From positions 116,679-180,678 of the forward strand of contig CAVVZJ010000005.1 in assembly GCA_963752755.1 (NCBI GenBank): DNA of 64,000 bases, given 5' to 3'. Numbering within the stretch: the first letter of the stretch is position 1; each line of letters begins with the position of its first letter. A program made the translations under genes and the position numbers. The DNA is from CAVVZJ01 sp963752755 (lineage in GTDB: Bacteria > Planctomycetota > Planctomycetia > Isosphaerales > Isosphaeraceae). Of this stretch, positions 1-8,134 are shown piece by piece. The notes beneath the pieces are model-generated. The model saw nothing but the letters and a program-made list of their open reading frames with translations, searched no databases and was not told where the DNA came from.

Positions 1-1320
1 GGAGTAGCCGAACCGCACTGCGACCCCCTCGGCCCAGTCCTGGAACTCCCGCCGGGTCCACTCGAACCGGTGGTCGGGGTGGCGCAGCCGCTCGGCCCCG
101 ACGTTCTCCCACGTCACGTTGTATTCCCGGTTGGGGGTCGTCAGCACGACCGTCCCCGGCCGGGCGAACTCGAAGACCGCCCGCTCGAAGGCGGCCAGCC
201 GGGGCGGGTGGAGGTGCTCGACCACCTCCACCACGGCGGCGGCGTCGAACCCCTCCAAGCGCCGGTCCCGGTAGATCAGCGACCCGTGCAGCAGCTTGAT
301 CCGGGCCGCCTGCCGCTCGGGCATCCGGTCGAGCTTGAGCCGGTCACGGGCCGTTTCCAGCGAGCGGATCGACACGTCCATGCCGACGACCTCCTCGAAC
401 TGCTTGTCCTTGAGCAGTTCCCGCAGCAGCCGGCCCTCGCCACAGCCGAGGTCGAGCACTCGCACGGCCCCGCTCGCCCGCAGGGCCGCCAGCACCGCCC
501 CGAGCCGCTGCTCGTGCAGGCTCAGGGGCCGCTCCAGGGCGTCCTCGGCCCGGTCGCCGGGCCGCTCGGCCTCCTCGGCGGCGGTCGGCTGCTCCTCCCG
601 CACGAGCCGGGCGAGGGCCTGCCGGTAGAGGCTGGGCCGGAACTTGAGGTAACGCCGGGCAATCTCCTCCTTCTCCGGGTGGCCCGCCAGCCAGCCGCCG
701 CCCTTGGCGAGCAGCTTCTCCATCTCGTCGTCGCCGACGAAGTAGTGCTTCTGATTGTCGAAGACGGGCACCAGGACGTAGAGGTGCGTCAGCAGCTCCG
801 AGAGCGTCGTCCCCTTCGTGACGGTCACGGAGAAGTACGGGCTCTCGCCCCACACGGGAAAGTGCTCGTCGAGCGGGTGGCGGGTCGCCTCGACCGAGTA
901 GCCCAGCGGCTCGAAGACGGCCCGGAGGAACCGCTCGCCGCCCCGCACCGGCAGCACGTCGAGCCGGGCCTCCAGCGGGATGGGCGTGGACACGAGTTCG
1001 GGCCGGTCCTTGCACCGGCCCTGGAGGGCCGAGCCGTAGACCTGCGAGATCGCCACGCTGAGGAACGAGCCGGCGACGTAGGGGCGGTCGTTGACGTACT
1101 GGTCGAGCAGCCCCTCGGCCTCGCCCTTGCCCCGCACCATGCCCACCGGGTCCACGTCGAGCAGCAGGCAGGCGGCGCAGCGGTCCTCGGCGGCCTCCGG
1201 GTAGAAGGCGTGCGCCCGGCCGAAGCTCAGGTCGTAGCTCTGGAACCGGCCCGGATGCTTGTGCAGCAGGTAGCCGAGGTCGGTGGCGGGACGGTGCGTG
1301 GTCGTGATCGTCAGCAGCAT
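1..1320 (-). CDS. hen1: Bacterial Hen1, RNA 3'-terminal 2'-O-methyltransferase (3' end cut by window edge)
   Basis: Reading the minus strand from ATG 1320 gives 440 codons without a stop, starting MLLTITTTHRPATDLGYLL, which is typical of bacterial Hen1. The N-terminal half is the Hen1 N-terminal domain. The C-terminal half is a SAM methyltransferase with VLDLGCGEGRL (SAM loop), the metal-binding series E-V-V-E-H-L-H and TTPNREYN. Hen1 methylates the 2'-OH of the terminal ribose at a repaired RNA 3' end, so that a nuclease cannot cut it again; its usual partner is Pnkp, which would lie to the left of the window. The frame is still open at base 1, so the last residues are missing. It lies 112 bp downstream of the Thg1-like gene on the same strand. 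Family identity is strong; activity is inferred. Confidence 0.93.
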   Translation of the reverse strand, partial: MLLTITTTHRPATDLGYLLHKHPGRFQSYDLSFGRAHAFYPEAAEDRCAACLLLDVDPVGMVRGKGEAEGLLDQYVNDRPYVAGSFLSVAISQVYGSALQGRCKDRPELVSTPIPLEARLDVLPVRGGERFLRAVFEPLGYSVEATRHPLDEHFPVWGESPYFSVTVTKGTTLSELLTHLYVLVPVFDNQKHYFVGDDEMEKLLAKGGGWLAGHPEKEEIARRYLKFRPSLYRQALARLVREEQPTAAEEAERPGDRAEDALERPLSLHEQRLGAVLAALRASGAVRVLDLGCGEGRLLRELLKDKQFEEVVGMDVSIRSLETARDRLKLDRMPERQAARIKLLHGSLIYRDRRLEGFDAAAVVEVVEHLHPPRLAAFERAVFEFARPGTVVLTTPNREYNVTWENVGAERLRHPDHRFEWTRREFQDWAEGVAVRFGYS

Positions 1321-1432
1321 GGGCGGTCCGATATCCGTTGTCCGTGAGCCTCCCATCATCCCCGAGGGGGGCGGCAGACGGAAGTCCTCACGCACCATCC
1401 CCGTGATCCGACACCCTGCCCCGGCTTGAGGT

Positions 1433-4400
1433 TCAACCCCCGGCAGATGACCGGATCAGGCCCCGGAGGAACCCCGAGTAGTCGTCACGTATCGGCAGGT
1501 CGAGGTCTTGACGGATGCGCCTCCGTCGGGCCGTCGTCGGATCGCCGGTGACGGGGTTCGTTCCGGGCCGGTCGTACTCCTCCCAGTACAGCCCTGAGCC
1601 CCGCCTCTGCCACGCCGGCAACTCGTTGAAATTGATGCCGTTCCGATGGAGTAGGTCGTGCTTACTCGAATTGGAAGCGCCCCGCAGTTCGACATCGGCC
1701 TCGGCCGCCCGCCGACCCTGCCGCCGGAGGAGCCAGTAGCAGTGGGCGTTCAGGGCATTGCGGCGGGCGTCCTCGGCCCGCCAGCGGAAGTAATCGACGA
1801 CCGCCTCCTCCGTGGGCAGCGGCGAGACCCGGCAGTCGAATACCGCCGGCGCACCCAGCAGCAGCGAGAACCGAGCGCTGGCCTCGCCGGAGAGGACCGA
1901 GAGGAGCTTGCGGAGCCTCCGGCCGAATCCCCTCTCGTCCGGCCCGAACAGCAGCGAGATCTGTCGGGTAGGAGCGGAACATCGCTGCCCGCTCCCCCCT
2001 CGGAACCGTGCGTGCCAGTTTCCCAGCACACGGCTCGAACAGTTGGCAATGTCCACCATCAGCCCTTCCTCCCGTGTTGTGCCTGATGGCAGTACAGGTG
2101 AAGAACTTTGAGGTTGCCATTGTGGTCGCCGCCACCCTTCGAGCGAGGCTGAACATGGTGTTCGTGCAGTTCCTCGCCGTTGTTGAGGCTGTCTCCACAG
2201 TGAGGGCAAACGAAATTCTGCTTCTTCGCCAATGCCTTCTTGGCTGCGGACAGCTTCGAGAGGCACTGTTGAATATCCCGGTCCTTCCAGTAATCTTCGA
2301 GGTCCGGGTCGTCCCAGCAGGCGAACCGCAGGACGGCATTATGTCGTTCGATGGGAACCCACGAGAATTTCATCATGTAGAGTTCGGACTTGCCGAAACA
2401 CCACATGGCTCCCTTCCGGTAGTTCCCCCAGTACCGTTTCCTCCATTTCCAACTCTTCCTCGTATGCTTCCTGCGGGTCCAACTGTGTTGAAGGACCATC
2501 AGGTAGTTGTCCAAGGAGTCGAAGGTTCGGGAGGAAACCCCGATTTTGAAGTAATTGGCCCATCCCTTGAAAACGGGGTTTATCTTGGAGATGAGGTTCT
2601 CCATCGTGTAGCCCACGCTCTCCCGGAAGATGGCCTTCAACTTCGTCTTGATCGCCTGAACGGATTTCTTGCTCGGCTTGATGTAGACCTTGGTTCCCTT
2701 GCGGGAAGTTGCGGTCTGATAGCGTCGGACGTTGAAACCGAGGAAGTCGAAGCCTTCGTCAATGTTGGTGATGCGGGTCTTTTCCTCGGAGAGTTCCAGA
2801 CCACGTTCCTTCAACCAGACGATCAACTTCGCTCTTACTTCTTCGGCTTCCTCCCTGCTCTCACAAAAGATCACGAAGTCGTCCGCATACCTCACCAATG
2901 CCGGGGAGTTCGGGTGAAGTTCGTAAGTCATCTTCTCGCCACGTCGAACACGGCGATACTTGATGCCGAGAACCTCCTCCATACCGTGCAAGGCGATGTT
3001 CGCCAACAGGGGAGAGATCACGCCACCTTGCGGTGTGCCCGTCTCCGTGTCGTAGAAGACCCCACCATCCATATAACCTGACTTCAACCATTGGCGAACC
3101 AGTTCCCTTGCGGGGAAGTTGCCGATGATCTCCATCAACTTATCATGGTCGATGTTGTCGAACGCCCCCTTGATGTCGGCGTCGAGCACCCAAGACCTCG
3201 CCCCTTTCTGGCTGACGATCTTGAAGATGCGAACGATGGCATCATGGCAGCTTCGCTTGGGGCGGAAGCCAAAGGACGAGTCCTCAAACTTCGCCTCCCA
3301 GAAGGGCTCTAGAGCCTCCTTCACCATTGCCTGAACGGCACGGTTCGTGATGTCTGGGATACCCAACGGACGTTGCTTGCCATTGGCTTTCGGGATGTAC
3401 ACCCTCTTGGTGGGACACTGTTTCGTCAGTTGATATTGAGTCAACTGATCCACGAGTGCCCCTCTGGCTTCGGGGGTCTTGACAAGAAGTTTGTCAACCC
3501 CCGGCGCTCTGCCTCCCTTTGTTGATCTGCGTCACCCGTCGCACCGCCAGACAGCGGCATTCGTGGCTTCGCATCATCACGTTCTGGAGGCTACGCACCC
3601 TCTTGAGGTTTCCCTCTCTGGCGGCTCGGAAAACCTCCTGGCGAAGACGGCGAACGTAATCGATGACGTGGGACCAGTCGATCTGGTTCCAGTCGGTCGA
3701 TGTCCGTTCTGGGCTTACGCTTTGCTTTTCGCTCATGATAAACGCCGTCTTCAAGAGAATCTTCCGTCCAACTGTCAGTCGGAAGTCAGCACCCTTTCGG
3801 GTCGGGTATTGCCCTATCCAGCGAGTTAGGCACTCTTCTTCTTGGTCAACTTTTCGACCAAGGCGAGAAGTCGGAAACCCTGGTCAATGGACTTGTACTG
3901 GCCGGGTTGCATCGTCCCCAGGTGACGGAGAAGGATTTCCTCCAACGCCGTCAGGTCTTCTGGGTAGAGTTCATCCGGTCCCAGTTCCAGAGCTTTGATC
4001 AGTTTCCAGTACATTTCCTCTTACCTTTCGGTTGCTGGCCTTCGCTTTTTCCGACATCCTCTACCTGCTGGGGAGTTCAGTGTCACTTACGATCAACTTA
4101 CTGCGTTGCCGCAGACCCCATCAGGCTTACCACGTTCCGCTGACTGAAGATGCGACTGCCGTAGGTGGTCCCTATACGCCGAGGCTCGGAGGTGTCATAG
4201 GAGGTTGCAGACGAACGCCTCCGTCTCACATTGAGCCTGAAAACTCGGTATCAGTTGCTTACCGAGCCCACTCATTACGACGCTTCAAGTAGGACTTCAC
4301 TTTCGTTCACCGTAGCAGTCTTCCCTCTGACCCAACTTTTGCCGTCAACTCGGTTACTTGTCGTTGGTCATTTTCGCCCCGGCTTTACACGCCACCGTCA

Positions 4401-4733
4401 CCAGCAACGCATACGGGGAGGAGGGATAAACCTGACACTGGTTTAGAACGGAAAACCGTTCACTTCAGTTCAGCGACCTCGTGTCGCACCGTCGCTCTGC
4501 GTGAAGGCGTAGGCCGCCTTGAGCCCGCAGCCGTCCATCAGGCCCTCGGCCGTCTGGACCATGTACTCGTGGAACCGCCGGTCGAAGGGGGCCTCGAACG
4601 GGTGGACCTCCTTGGTCAGCCGGGTGAAGTTGCGCCCGTCGAGCCGGGCGACCATCCAGACGCCCGGCAGGACGCACGGGTCCATCGCCGCCTCGAACGC
4701 CCGTATCCGGCCCTCCAGCTCATCGGTCCTCAT
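1433..4733 (-). CDS. Thg1-like 3'-5' RNA polymerase, two exons (4733-4490 and 1962-1433) split by a group II intron
   Basis: Exon 1 (ATG 4733 to 4490) encodes a Thg1 N-terminus with RLDGRNF (metal-binding Asp32) and ends at FTQSD. Exon 2 (1962 to the stop at 1433) resumes at EISLLFGPDERGF and includes the NALNAHCYW and FNELPAWQRRGSGLYW blocks of Thg1. Removing 1963-4489 joins 244 + 530 nt into one frame of 257 residues, with the split inside a Glu codon right after the second catalytic Asp (Asp81). Thg1-like proteins add nucleotides in the 3'-5' direction to repair tRNA 5' ends. The start overlaps the end of the kinase-like gene by 14 nt, so the two are probably translationally coupled. Function depends on splicing of the intron. 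Confidence 0.9.
2003..2036 (-). ncRNA. Group II intron domain V
   Basis: On the minus strand the segment begins GAGCCGTGTGC and ends GCACGGTTC, folding into the standard 34-nt domain V hairpin with a GAAA-type cap. This is the catalytic core of the ribozyme and it looks intact. Confidence 0.92.
2059..3754 (-). pseudogene. ltrA: Group II intron reverse transcriptase/maturase with HNH domain, one frameshift near the N-terminus
   Basis: The main frame (3453-2059) carries the RT core (YIPKANGKQRPLGIP, SFGFRPKRSCHDA, GTPQGGVISPLLANI, RYADDF catalytic Asp pair), a maturase domain X (INPVFKGWANYF) and a C-terminal HNH endonuclease (CPHCG ... HEHHVQPRSKGG ... CH). The first ~80 residues (DWNQIDWSHVIDYVRRLRQEVF ... 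INKGRQSAG) are in another frame, read from 3754. The frames meet at a run of five C (3498-3502 on the plus strand); one base fewer would give QSAGVDKLLVKTPEARG and a complete protein. All catalytic motifs are present, so a sequencing error is as likely as a real lesion. It would drive intron splicing and retrohoming. Confidence 0.85.
3826..4014 (-). CDS. Small ORF inside the intron, upstream of the maturase
   Basis: A 62-residue frame beginning MYWKLIKALELGPDELYPEDL, rich in Leu and Glu with a basic tail (EKLTKKKSA); predicted helical. It is inside the intron between the structural domains I-III and the maturase. The composition is protein-like and not obviously a by-product of RNA structure. 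I do not recognise the family. It could be a second domain IV ORF or a chance frame. Confidence 0.4.
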   Translation of the reverse strand: MYWKLIKALELGPDELYPEDLTALEEILLRHLGTMQPGQYKSIDQGFRLLALVEKLTKKKSA

Positions 4734-5172
4734 CCCGCCACCCCTCGACCACGAAGCCGCCGCCCTCGTCGATCCAGACGTAGTTCAGCTCGTCGAACCC
4801 CTCGTCGGGCGAGGGGAGTTTCATCCGGCCCGCAGTCCCGAGGATTCCCTCCGCCGGCACCCGCTGCCCCTCGGGCCGCCCCTCGTTCCGCCGCAGGCAG
4901 TCCTGGACACGGGAGCGGAAATAGTAGCCGACGACCCGGAACCCCGCCTCCCTGGCGACCTCGATGTAGACCCGCCGCTCGGCCCGAGTGGGGTTGGTGT
5001 TGTCCACCACGAAACGCAGGCCGGTCTCGACGCAGGCCCGGAGCAGCCGCCGCTCCCGGTGGCGGGTCTTGAGCATGTCGAGGCTGAGACGCAGGTGGGT
5101 GTCGGCGAAGCGTGCCCGGTAGAACGACGACTTGCCCGCCCCTTGCAGCCCGACGAAGACGACGGCCTCCAC
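4720..5172 (-). CDS. P-loop polynucleotide-kinase-like protein
   Basis: A 150-residue protein starting at GTG 5172, chosen because GGAGGGGG stands just upstream and the Walker A follows at once (VFVGLQGAGKSSF). Other kinase features are LRLSLDMLK, the FVVDNTNPTRAERR block typical of 5'-polynucleotide kinase/AAA_33 proteins, and a YYFRSRVQDCLRRN lid-like region. It probably phosphorylates RNA 5'-OH ends, preparing broken RNA for ligation or for the Thg1-like enzyme. It overlaps the Thg1-like start by 14 nt. The ISAzo13-type element immediately upstream may have separated it from its original promoter or from the PAPS-reductase-like gene. The substrate is inferred from family and context. Confidence 0.75.
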   Translation of the reverse strand: MEAVVFVGLQGAGKSSFYRARFADTHLRLSLDMLKTRHRERRLLRACVETGLRFVVDNTNPTRAERRVYIEVAREAGFRVVGYYFRSRVQDCLRRNEGRPEGQRVPAEGILGTAGRMKLPSPDEGFDELNYVWIDEGGGFVVEGWRDEDR

Positions 5173-5304
5173 GATCTGTCCCCCTCCGCCGGTCCGCCGA
5201 TCGAGGCGGCCACTCCCACTGGATTCGCAGATCCCATGCAACGGACAGGATTTCATCCCAGCCGGTTCACCGGCCCACAGGTCGGGGCGTCCCGAGCGGC
5301 CTCG

Positions 5305-6638
5305 CTTAGTGTCCGGGCAAAAATAAAGTCGTCAACTTTTTGTGCAGTGGGGAGTGATGGTGTAGTTCCATTCGCCGTGGAACTGAGCCGGCTTGAGGTT
5401 CACCTTGGCCAGGTGCTCGTCCGTGACAGTGATGCCGGTCTCGTACTTGCCTTCGTCGAGCGCGGCTCTCACGATGAGCCCCTTCTTGGTTCGCGTGGCG
5501 GCGATCAAGTTGACGATCACCTGGACACTCACCAACGGCTTGCCGCGCCAGTTCTGGGTGATGAAGCTGAACCGCCGGTGCTCCACCTTGTTCCACTGGC
5601 TCGTGCCCGGCGGGAAGTGGCTCACCGTCAGCTTCATGCCGATCGCGTCGGCCAGACCCTGCAACGCGACCTTCCACAAGCGGGTGCGGTACCCGTTGCT
5701 CCCCCCGCCGTCCGCGGTGATGAACAACTCGGTGGCGTGGGGAAAGCGGGAGGTCCCCATCTCTTGCCACCACCGGCGAATGCTCGCGGCCGCGAAGTAG
5801 GCGGTGTCATGGTCGATCCCCACGCTGACCCAGCCCTGGTTGTTGGTCACGTCGTAGACGCCGTAGGGGATCGCCTTGCCCAGTTCCTTGTCCTGAAAGT
5901 CGTGGACGCGCACCGGCTCCGGTTGGCCCTCGGGGCACCACTCACGGCCGCCGTTCTTGAAATCCCCCACCAACTCCTTCTTCTTCGTGTCCACCGAGAT
6001 CACCGGCTGATGCCGCTTCTGGAACCGCGCCGCCTGCGCGTTGATGAACTCGAACTGGGCGTTACGGTCGGGGTGTTGGTTGCCCTCGCGCGTCTTACGG
6101 TTGGCTTGCAGGCTCTAGCCGGCCTCGTGGAGCAGCCACGCCACCGTGCGATAGCCGGCCCGGTGTCCCTGCCCGGTCAACTCCGTCGCCAACCGCCGCG
6201 TGCTCTTGCACGTCCAACGCAAGGGCGACATCGGATCGCCCCGCGTCCGCGGCTCCAGCAGCCCCTCCAAGGTGGCGACCAACGTCGGGTCCGATTCCGT
6301 CAGGCGCCTGCGCCCCGCCCCACCACGTCGCAAGCTCTCGGTTACGGGTTCGTCCGGGTGGCTCCCGCGGTACTCCAGCTCTCGAAGCCCGGCCTGGATG
6401 GTGTCCCGCGCCAGTCCCGTGGCCGTAGCGACCGCCGTCACGCCTCCGTACCCGTAGTCCCGCGCTTCCGCCGCCGCCCACTGTCGTCTCGAGCGCTCAT
6501 CGAGCACGGCGTCCAGCGCGGGATACTTGAGGCGGATCCGTTCTATGACAGTTGCATCCTGCATGACTCGACAGCATAGCAATCCCGGCCCTGCGGTAAA
6601 GGAAAAGTTGACGACTTTATTTTTGCCCGGGCCCTAAG
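5305..6638 (-). mobile_element. ISAzo13-type insertion sequence
   Basis: Terminal inverted repeats at 5305-5340 and 6603-6638 match over 36 bp with two mismatches; the inner 28 bp (starting CCGGGCAAAAATAAAGTCG) are perfect. The element contains one transposase reading leftwards. It lies between the kinase-like gene and the PAPS-reductase-like gene of the RNA-repair gene row. I see no clear target duplication. Confidence 0.9.
5332..6582 (-). pseudogene. ISAzo13-type transposase with an in-frame TAG
   Basis: The N-terminal part (6582 down to 6115: RIRLKYPALDAVLDERSRRQW ... SPLRWTCKSTRRLA) ends at an amber codon, and the same frame then runs on as NRKTREGNQHPDRNAQFEF and the DDE domain (ISVDTKKKELVGDF ... 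ITADGGGSNGYR ... HFPPGTSQWNKVEHR). The family normally has Tyr at that place (compare ASGYSLQANRK in the second copy near 41.03 kb), so TAC to TAG is the simplest explanation. No frame change is involved. The transposase is probably inactive unless the codon is read through. Confidence 0.88.
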
Positions 6639-6669
6639 GATCGGCGAGCGCCCGAATCCCGGTCCGGCT

Positions 6670-7521
6670 TCAGAGCCCGCACATCCCCTCGCACTCGCCC
6701 CCGGCGACCCCGCCCGTCACGTCCCGCTCGCCGAGGTCCACCTCGGCCAGCGGCAGGCAGGAGCGGTGAAGGTAGATCGCCTGCTCCAGGTTCCGGTTCG
6801 CCACCGTGCCGGGCCTGCGCAGCGCCTCGTTCACCTCGACAGCCCTGGCCCAGCCCGACGGGTCGGTGTCCCGCAGGTGACGCCACTCGGCGTTCGAGCG
6901 GTAGGGGCAGAACACGCAGGCCGACCTCGGCACCTCGTGCGGGATCGCCTGCTCCTTCAGGTAAGCCACGCAATCGCTCCTGGTCATCTCCAGGTCGAAG
7001 AGGGGAAAGCGGCCCTCGGCCCACGGGTGGCCGACGAAGCGGTTCCTCACCTTCGAGACCCTGCGGGGCTCGTCATAGGACAGCCCGAAGTATTGGTAGA
7101 TCTTGACGCCCTTCGGCATTCGCTGCCGATACTCCAGGCCGATGACCTGGCGACGGATGATCTGCTCAACGACGTTGATCTTGTACTCGGCGGTGCATTG
7201 CCGCCGCAGCATGCCGCCGGTGACGCCCGGCGTGGCCGAGGTGAAGGCCGGGATCGAGGCGAACCGCTGGCCGGTAGAGTTCTTGCCGTGGATCAGGTCG
7301 TCGCCCAGTTTCCCCGCCGTGGCCGTGAGGATCGGCGGCCCGGCCAGCGAGCGGAGCCACTCCAGGTGGCGATAGACACTCTCGGGCTCCTCCTGCGTAT
7401 CGGCGAAGACGGCGTAGTCGAACGTCTCGTCCAGCTCACCGTTCAGGAACATCAGGTAGAGGGCGGTGGACTGGACCCCGGCCCCGAGGTTGAGAATATG
7501 GCAGATCTTTGATGTTTCCAC
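6670..7521 (-). CDS. PAPS reductase-like / adenine nucleotide alpha-hydrolase family protein
   Basis: A 283-residue protein from GTG 7521. It has the PP-loop-like N-terminus (LNLGAGVQSTALYLM), VFADTQEEPESVYRHLEWL, a CxxxYK segment (RRQCTAEYKINVVEQ), and Cys pairs CVFCPYRSNAEW and CEGMCGL that could bind a metal or Fe-S cluster. Relatives are common in phages and islands, where they are thought to activate or thiolate nucleotides; the substrate here is unknown. It is on the same strand as the RNA-repair genes, with only an IS between. A 16-bp palindrome directly abuts its start codon. Confidence 0.72.
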   Translation of the reverse strand: METSKICHILNLGAGVQSTALYLMFLNGELDETFDYAVFADTQEEPESVYRHLEWLRSLAGPPILTATAGKLGDDLIHGKNSTGQRFASIPAFTSATPGVTGGMLRRQCTAEYKINVVEQIIRRQVIGLEYRQRMPKGVKIYQYFGLSYDEPRRVSKVRNRFVGHPWAEGRFPLFDLEMTRSDCVAYLKEQAIPHEVPRSACVFCPYRSNAEWRHLRDTDPSGWARAVEVNEALRRPGTVANRNLEQAIYLHRSCLPLAEVDLGERDVTGGVAGGECEGMCGL

Positions 7522-7536
7522 GCCCTATGTAGGGCG
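7521..7536. promoter_or_regulatory. Palindrome at the start of the PAPS-reductase-like gene
   Basis: CGCCCTATGTAGGGCG has two 7-bp arms around a TG centre and ends at the GTG start codon. It could be an operator or an RNA hairpin hiding the start. No regulator is identified. Confidence 0.4.
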
Positions 7537-7651
7537 GAGGAGTCGGATTTCGCCGTGCATGGGAGACGGCTGGAGCCCAGGATGAGGACCGGCGGCCACG
7601 ACGGGGCCTCCTCGTCGAGGGTTCGGTCCCTCCCAACGTCGCCTCCGGCCC

Positions 7652-7680
7652 TTGACGTTGCCGGATGCCCGCACTATATT
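7652..7680 (+). promoter_or_regulatory. arsR promoter
   Basis: TTGACG (7652-7657), a 17-bp spacer and TATATT (7675-7680), 12 bp before ATG 7692. Transcription would begin within a few bases of the start codon, so the mRNA would be almost leaderless. This also excludes the upstream in-frame ATG at 7665, which lies inside the promoter. Confidence 0.65.
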
Positions 7681-7691
7681 CGATCAGGCGA

Positions 7692-8066
7692 ATGAAGAAC
7701 GAGCGTGCCACCACCCCCGGCCTCGACGAGTCCACCCGCACCCTGGCGGCGTTCGCCGACCCGGTGCGCCTGCGGCTGCTGAGCCTGCTGGCCGGGGAGC
7801 ACGAGGAGGTCTGCGTCTGCCACCTGCACGGCGCCCTGGAGCTGCCCCAGCCGACCGTCTCCCGGCACCTGGCCTACCTCCGCAAGCACGGCCTGGTCGT
7901 TGGCCGCAAGGAGGGGCTCTGGGTCCACTACCGCCTGTCCCGGCCCCAGACGGGCCTGCACCGCATCCTGATCGGCTGCCTCGGGAACTGCCTGGGCGAC
8001 CCCGAGGTCTTCGCCGAGGACCGCAGGCGGCTCGACGGGCTCCTGGGCTGCTGCGGGGGGCCGTAG
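7692..8066 (+). CDS. arsR: ArsR-family arsenic-responsive repressor
   Basis: A 124-residue winged-helix protein: LAAFADPVRLRLLSLLAGEHEEVCVCHLHGALELPQPTVSRHLAYLRKHGLV. The CVC pair in EVCVCHLHGAL is the As(III)-sensing motif of classical ArsR, and the C-terminal GCLGNCLGD and LLGCCGGP add further Cys. It should repress the promoter at 7652-7680 and the downstream arsenic genes until arsenite binds. Confidence 0.92.
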   Translation: MKNERATTPGLDESTRTLAAFADPVRLRLLSLLAGEHEEVCVCHLHGALELPQPTVSRHLAYLRKHGLVVGRKEGLWVHYRLSRPQTGLHRILIGCLGNCLGDPEVFAEDRRRLDGLLGCCGGP

Positions 8067-8134
8067 CCCGCTTTTTTTACTTCGATACATTCGCCTGGAC
8101 CCATATAAAGGGCCGGGCACGAGGAGGCCCTCCC

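Larger units (their letters stand above)
1963..4489 (-). mobile_element. Group II intron inserted in the Thg1-like gene
   Basis: The 5' end reads GTGCG (4489-4485), the group II 5' consensus, and the 3' end reads CTACCCGAC with the likely branch-point A at 1969, seven bases from the end. A 34-nt domain V hairpin lies at 2036-2003, followed by a domain VI helix (GGAGCGG paired with CCGCTCC). Domain IV encodes a LtrA-type reverse transcriptase/maturase. The intron is in the same orientation as its host gene, and its precise removal restores the host reading frame, which fixes both boundaries independently of the RNA motifs. Length is 2,527 bp. Confidence 0.93.

Noticed and set aside
70..1347. 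Long plus-strand open frame opposite hen1
   Set aside because: Low-complexity Arg/Pro/Gly-rich translation; the opposite strand gives a clear Hen1.
4519..6579. 686-residue plus-strand open frame
   Set aside because: It crosses the kinase-like gene and the ISAzo13 transposase in antisense; typical shadow in high-GC DNA.
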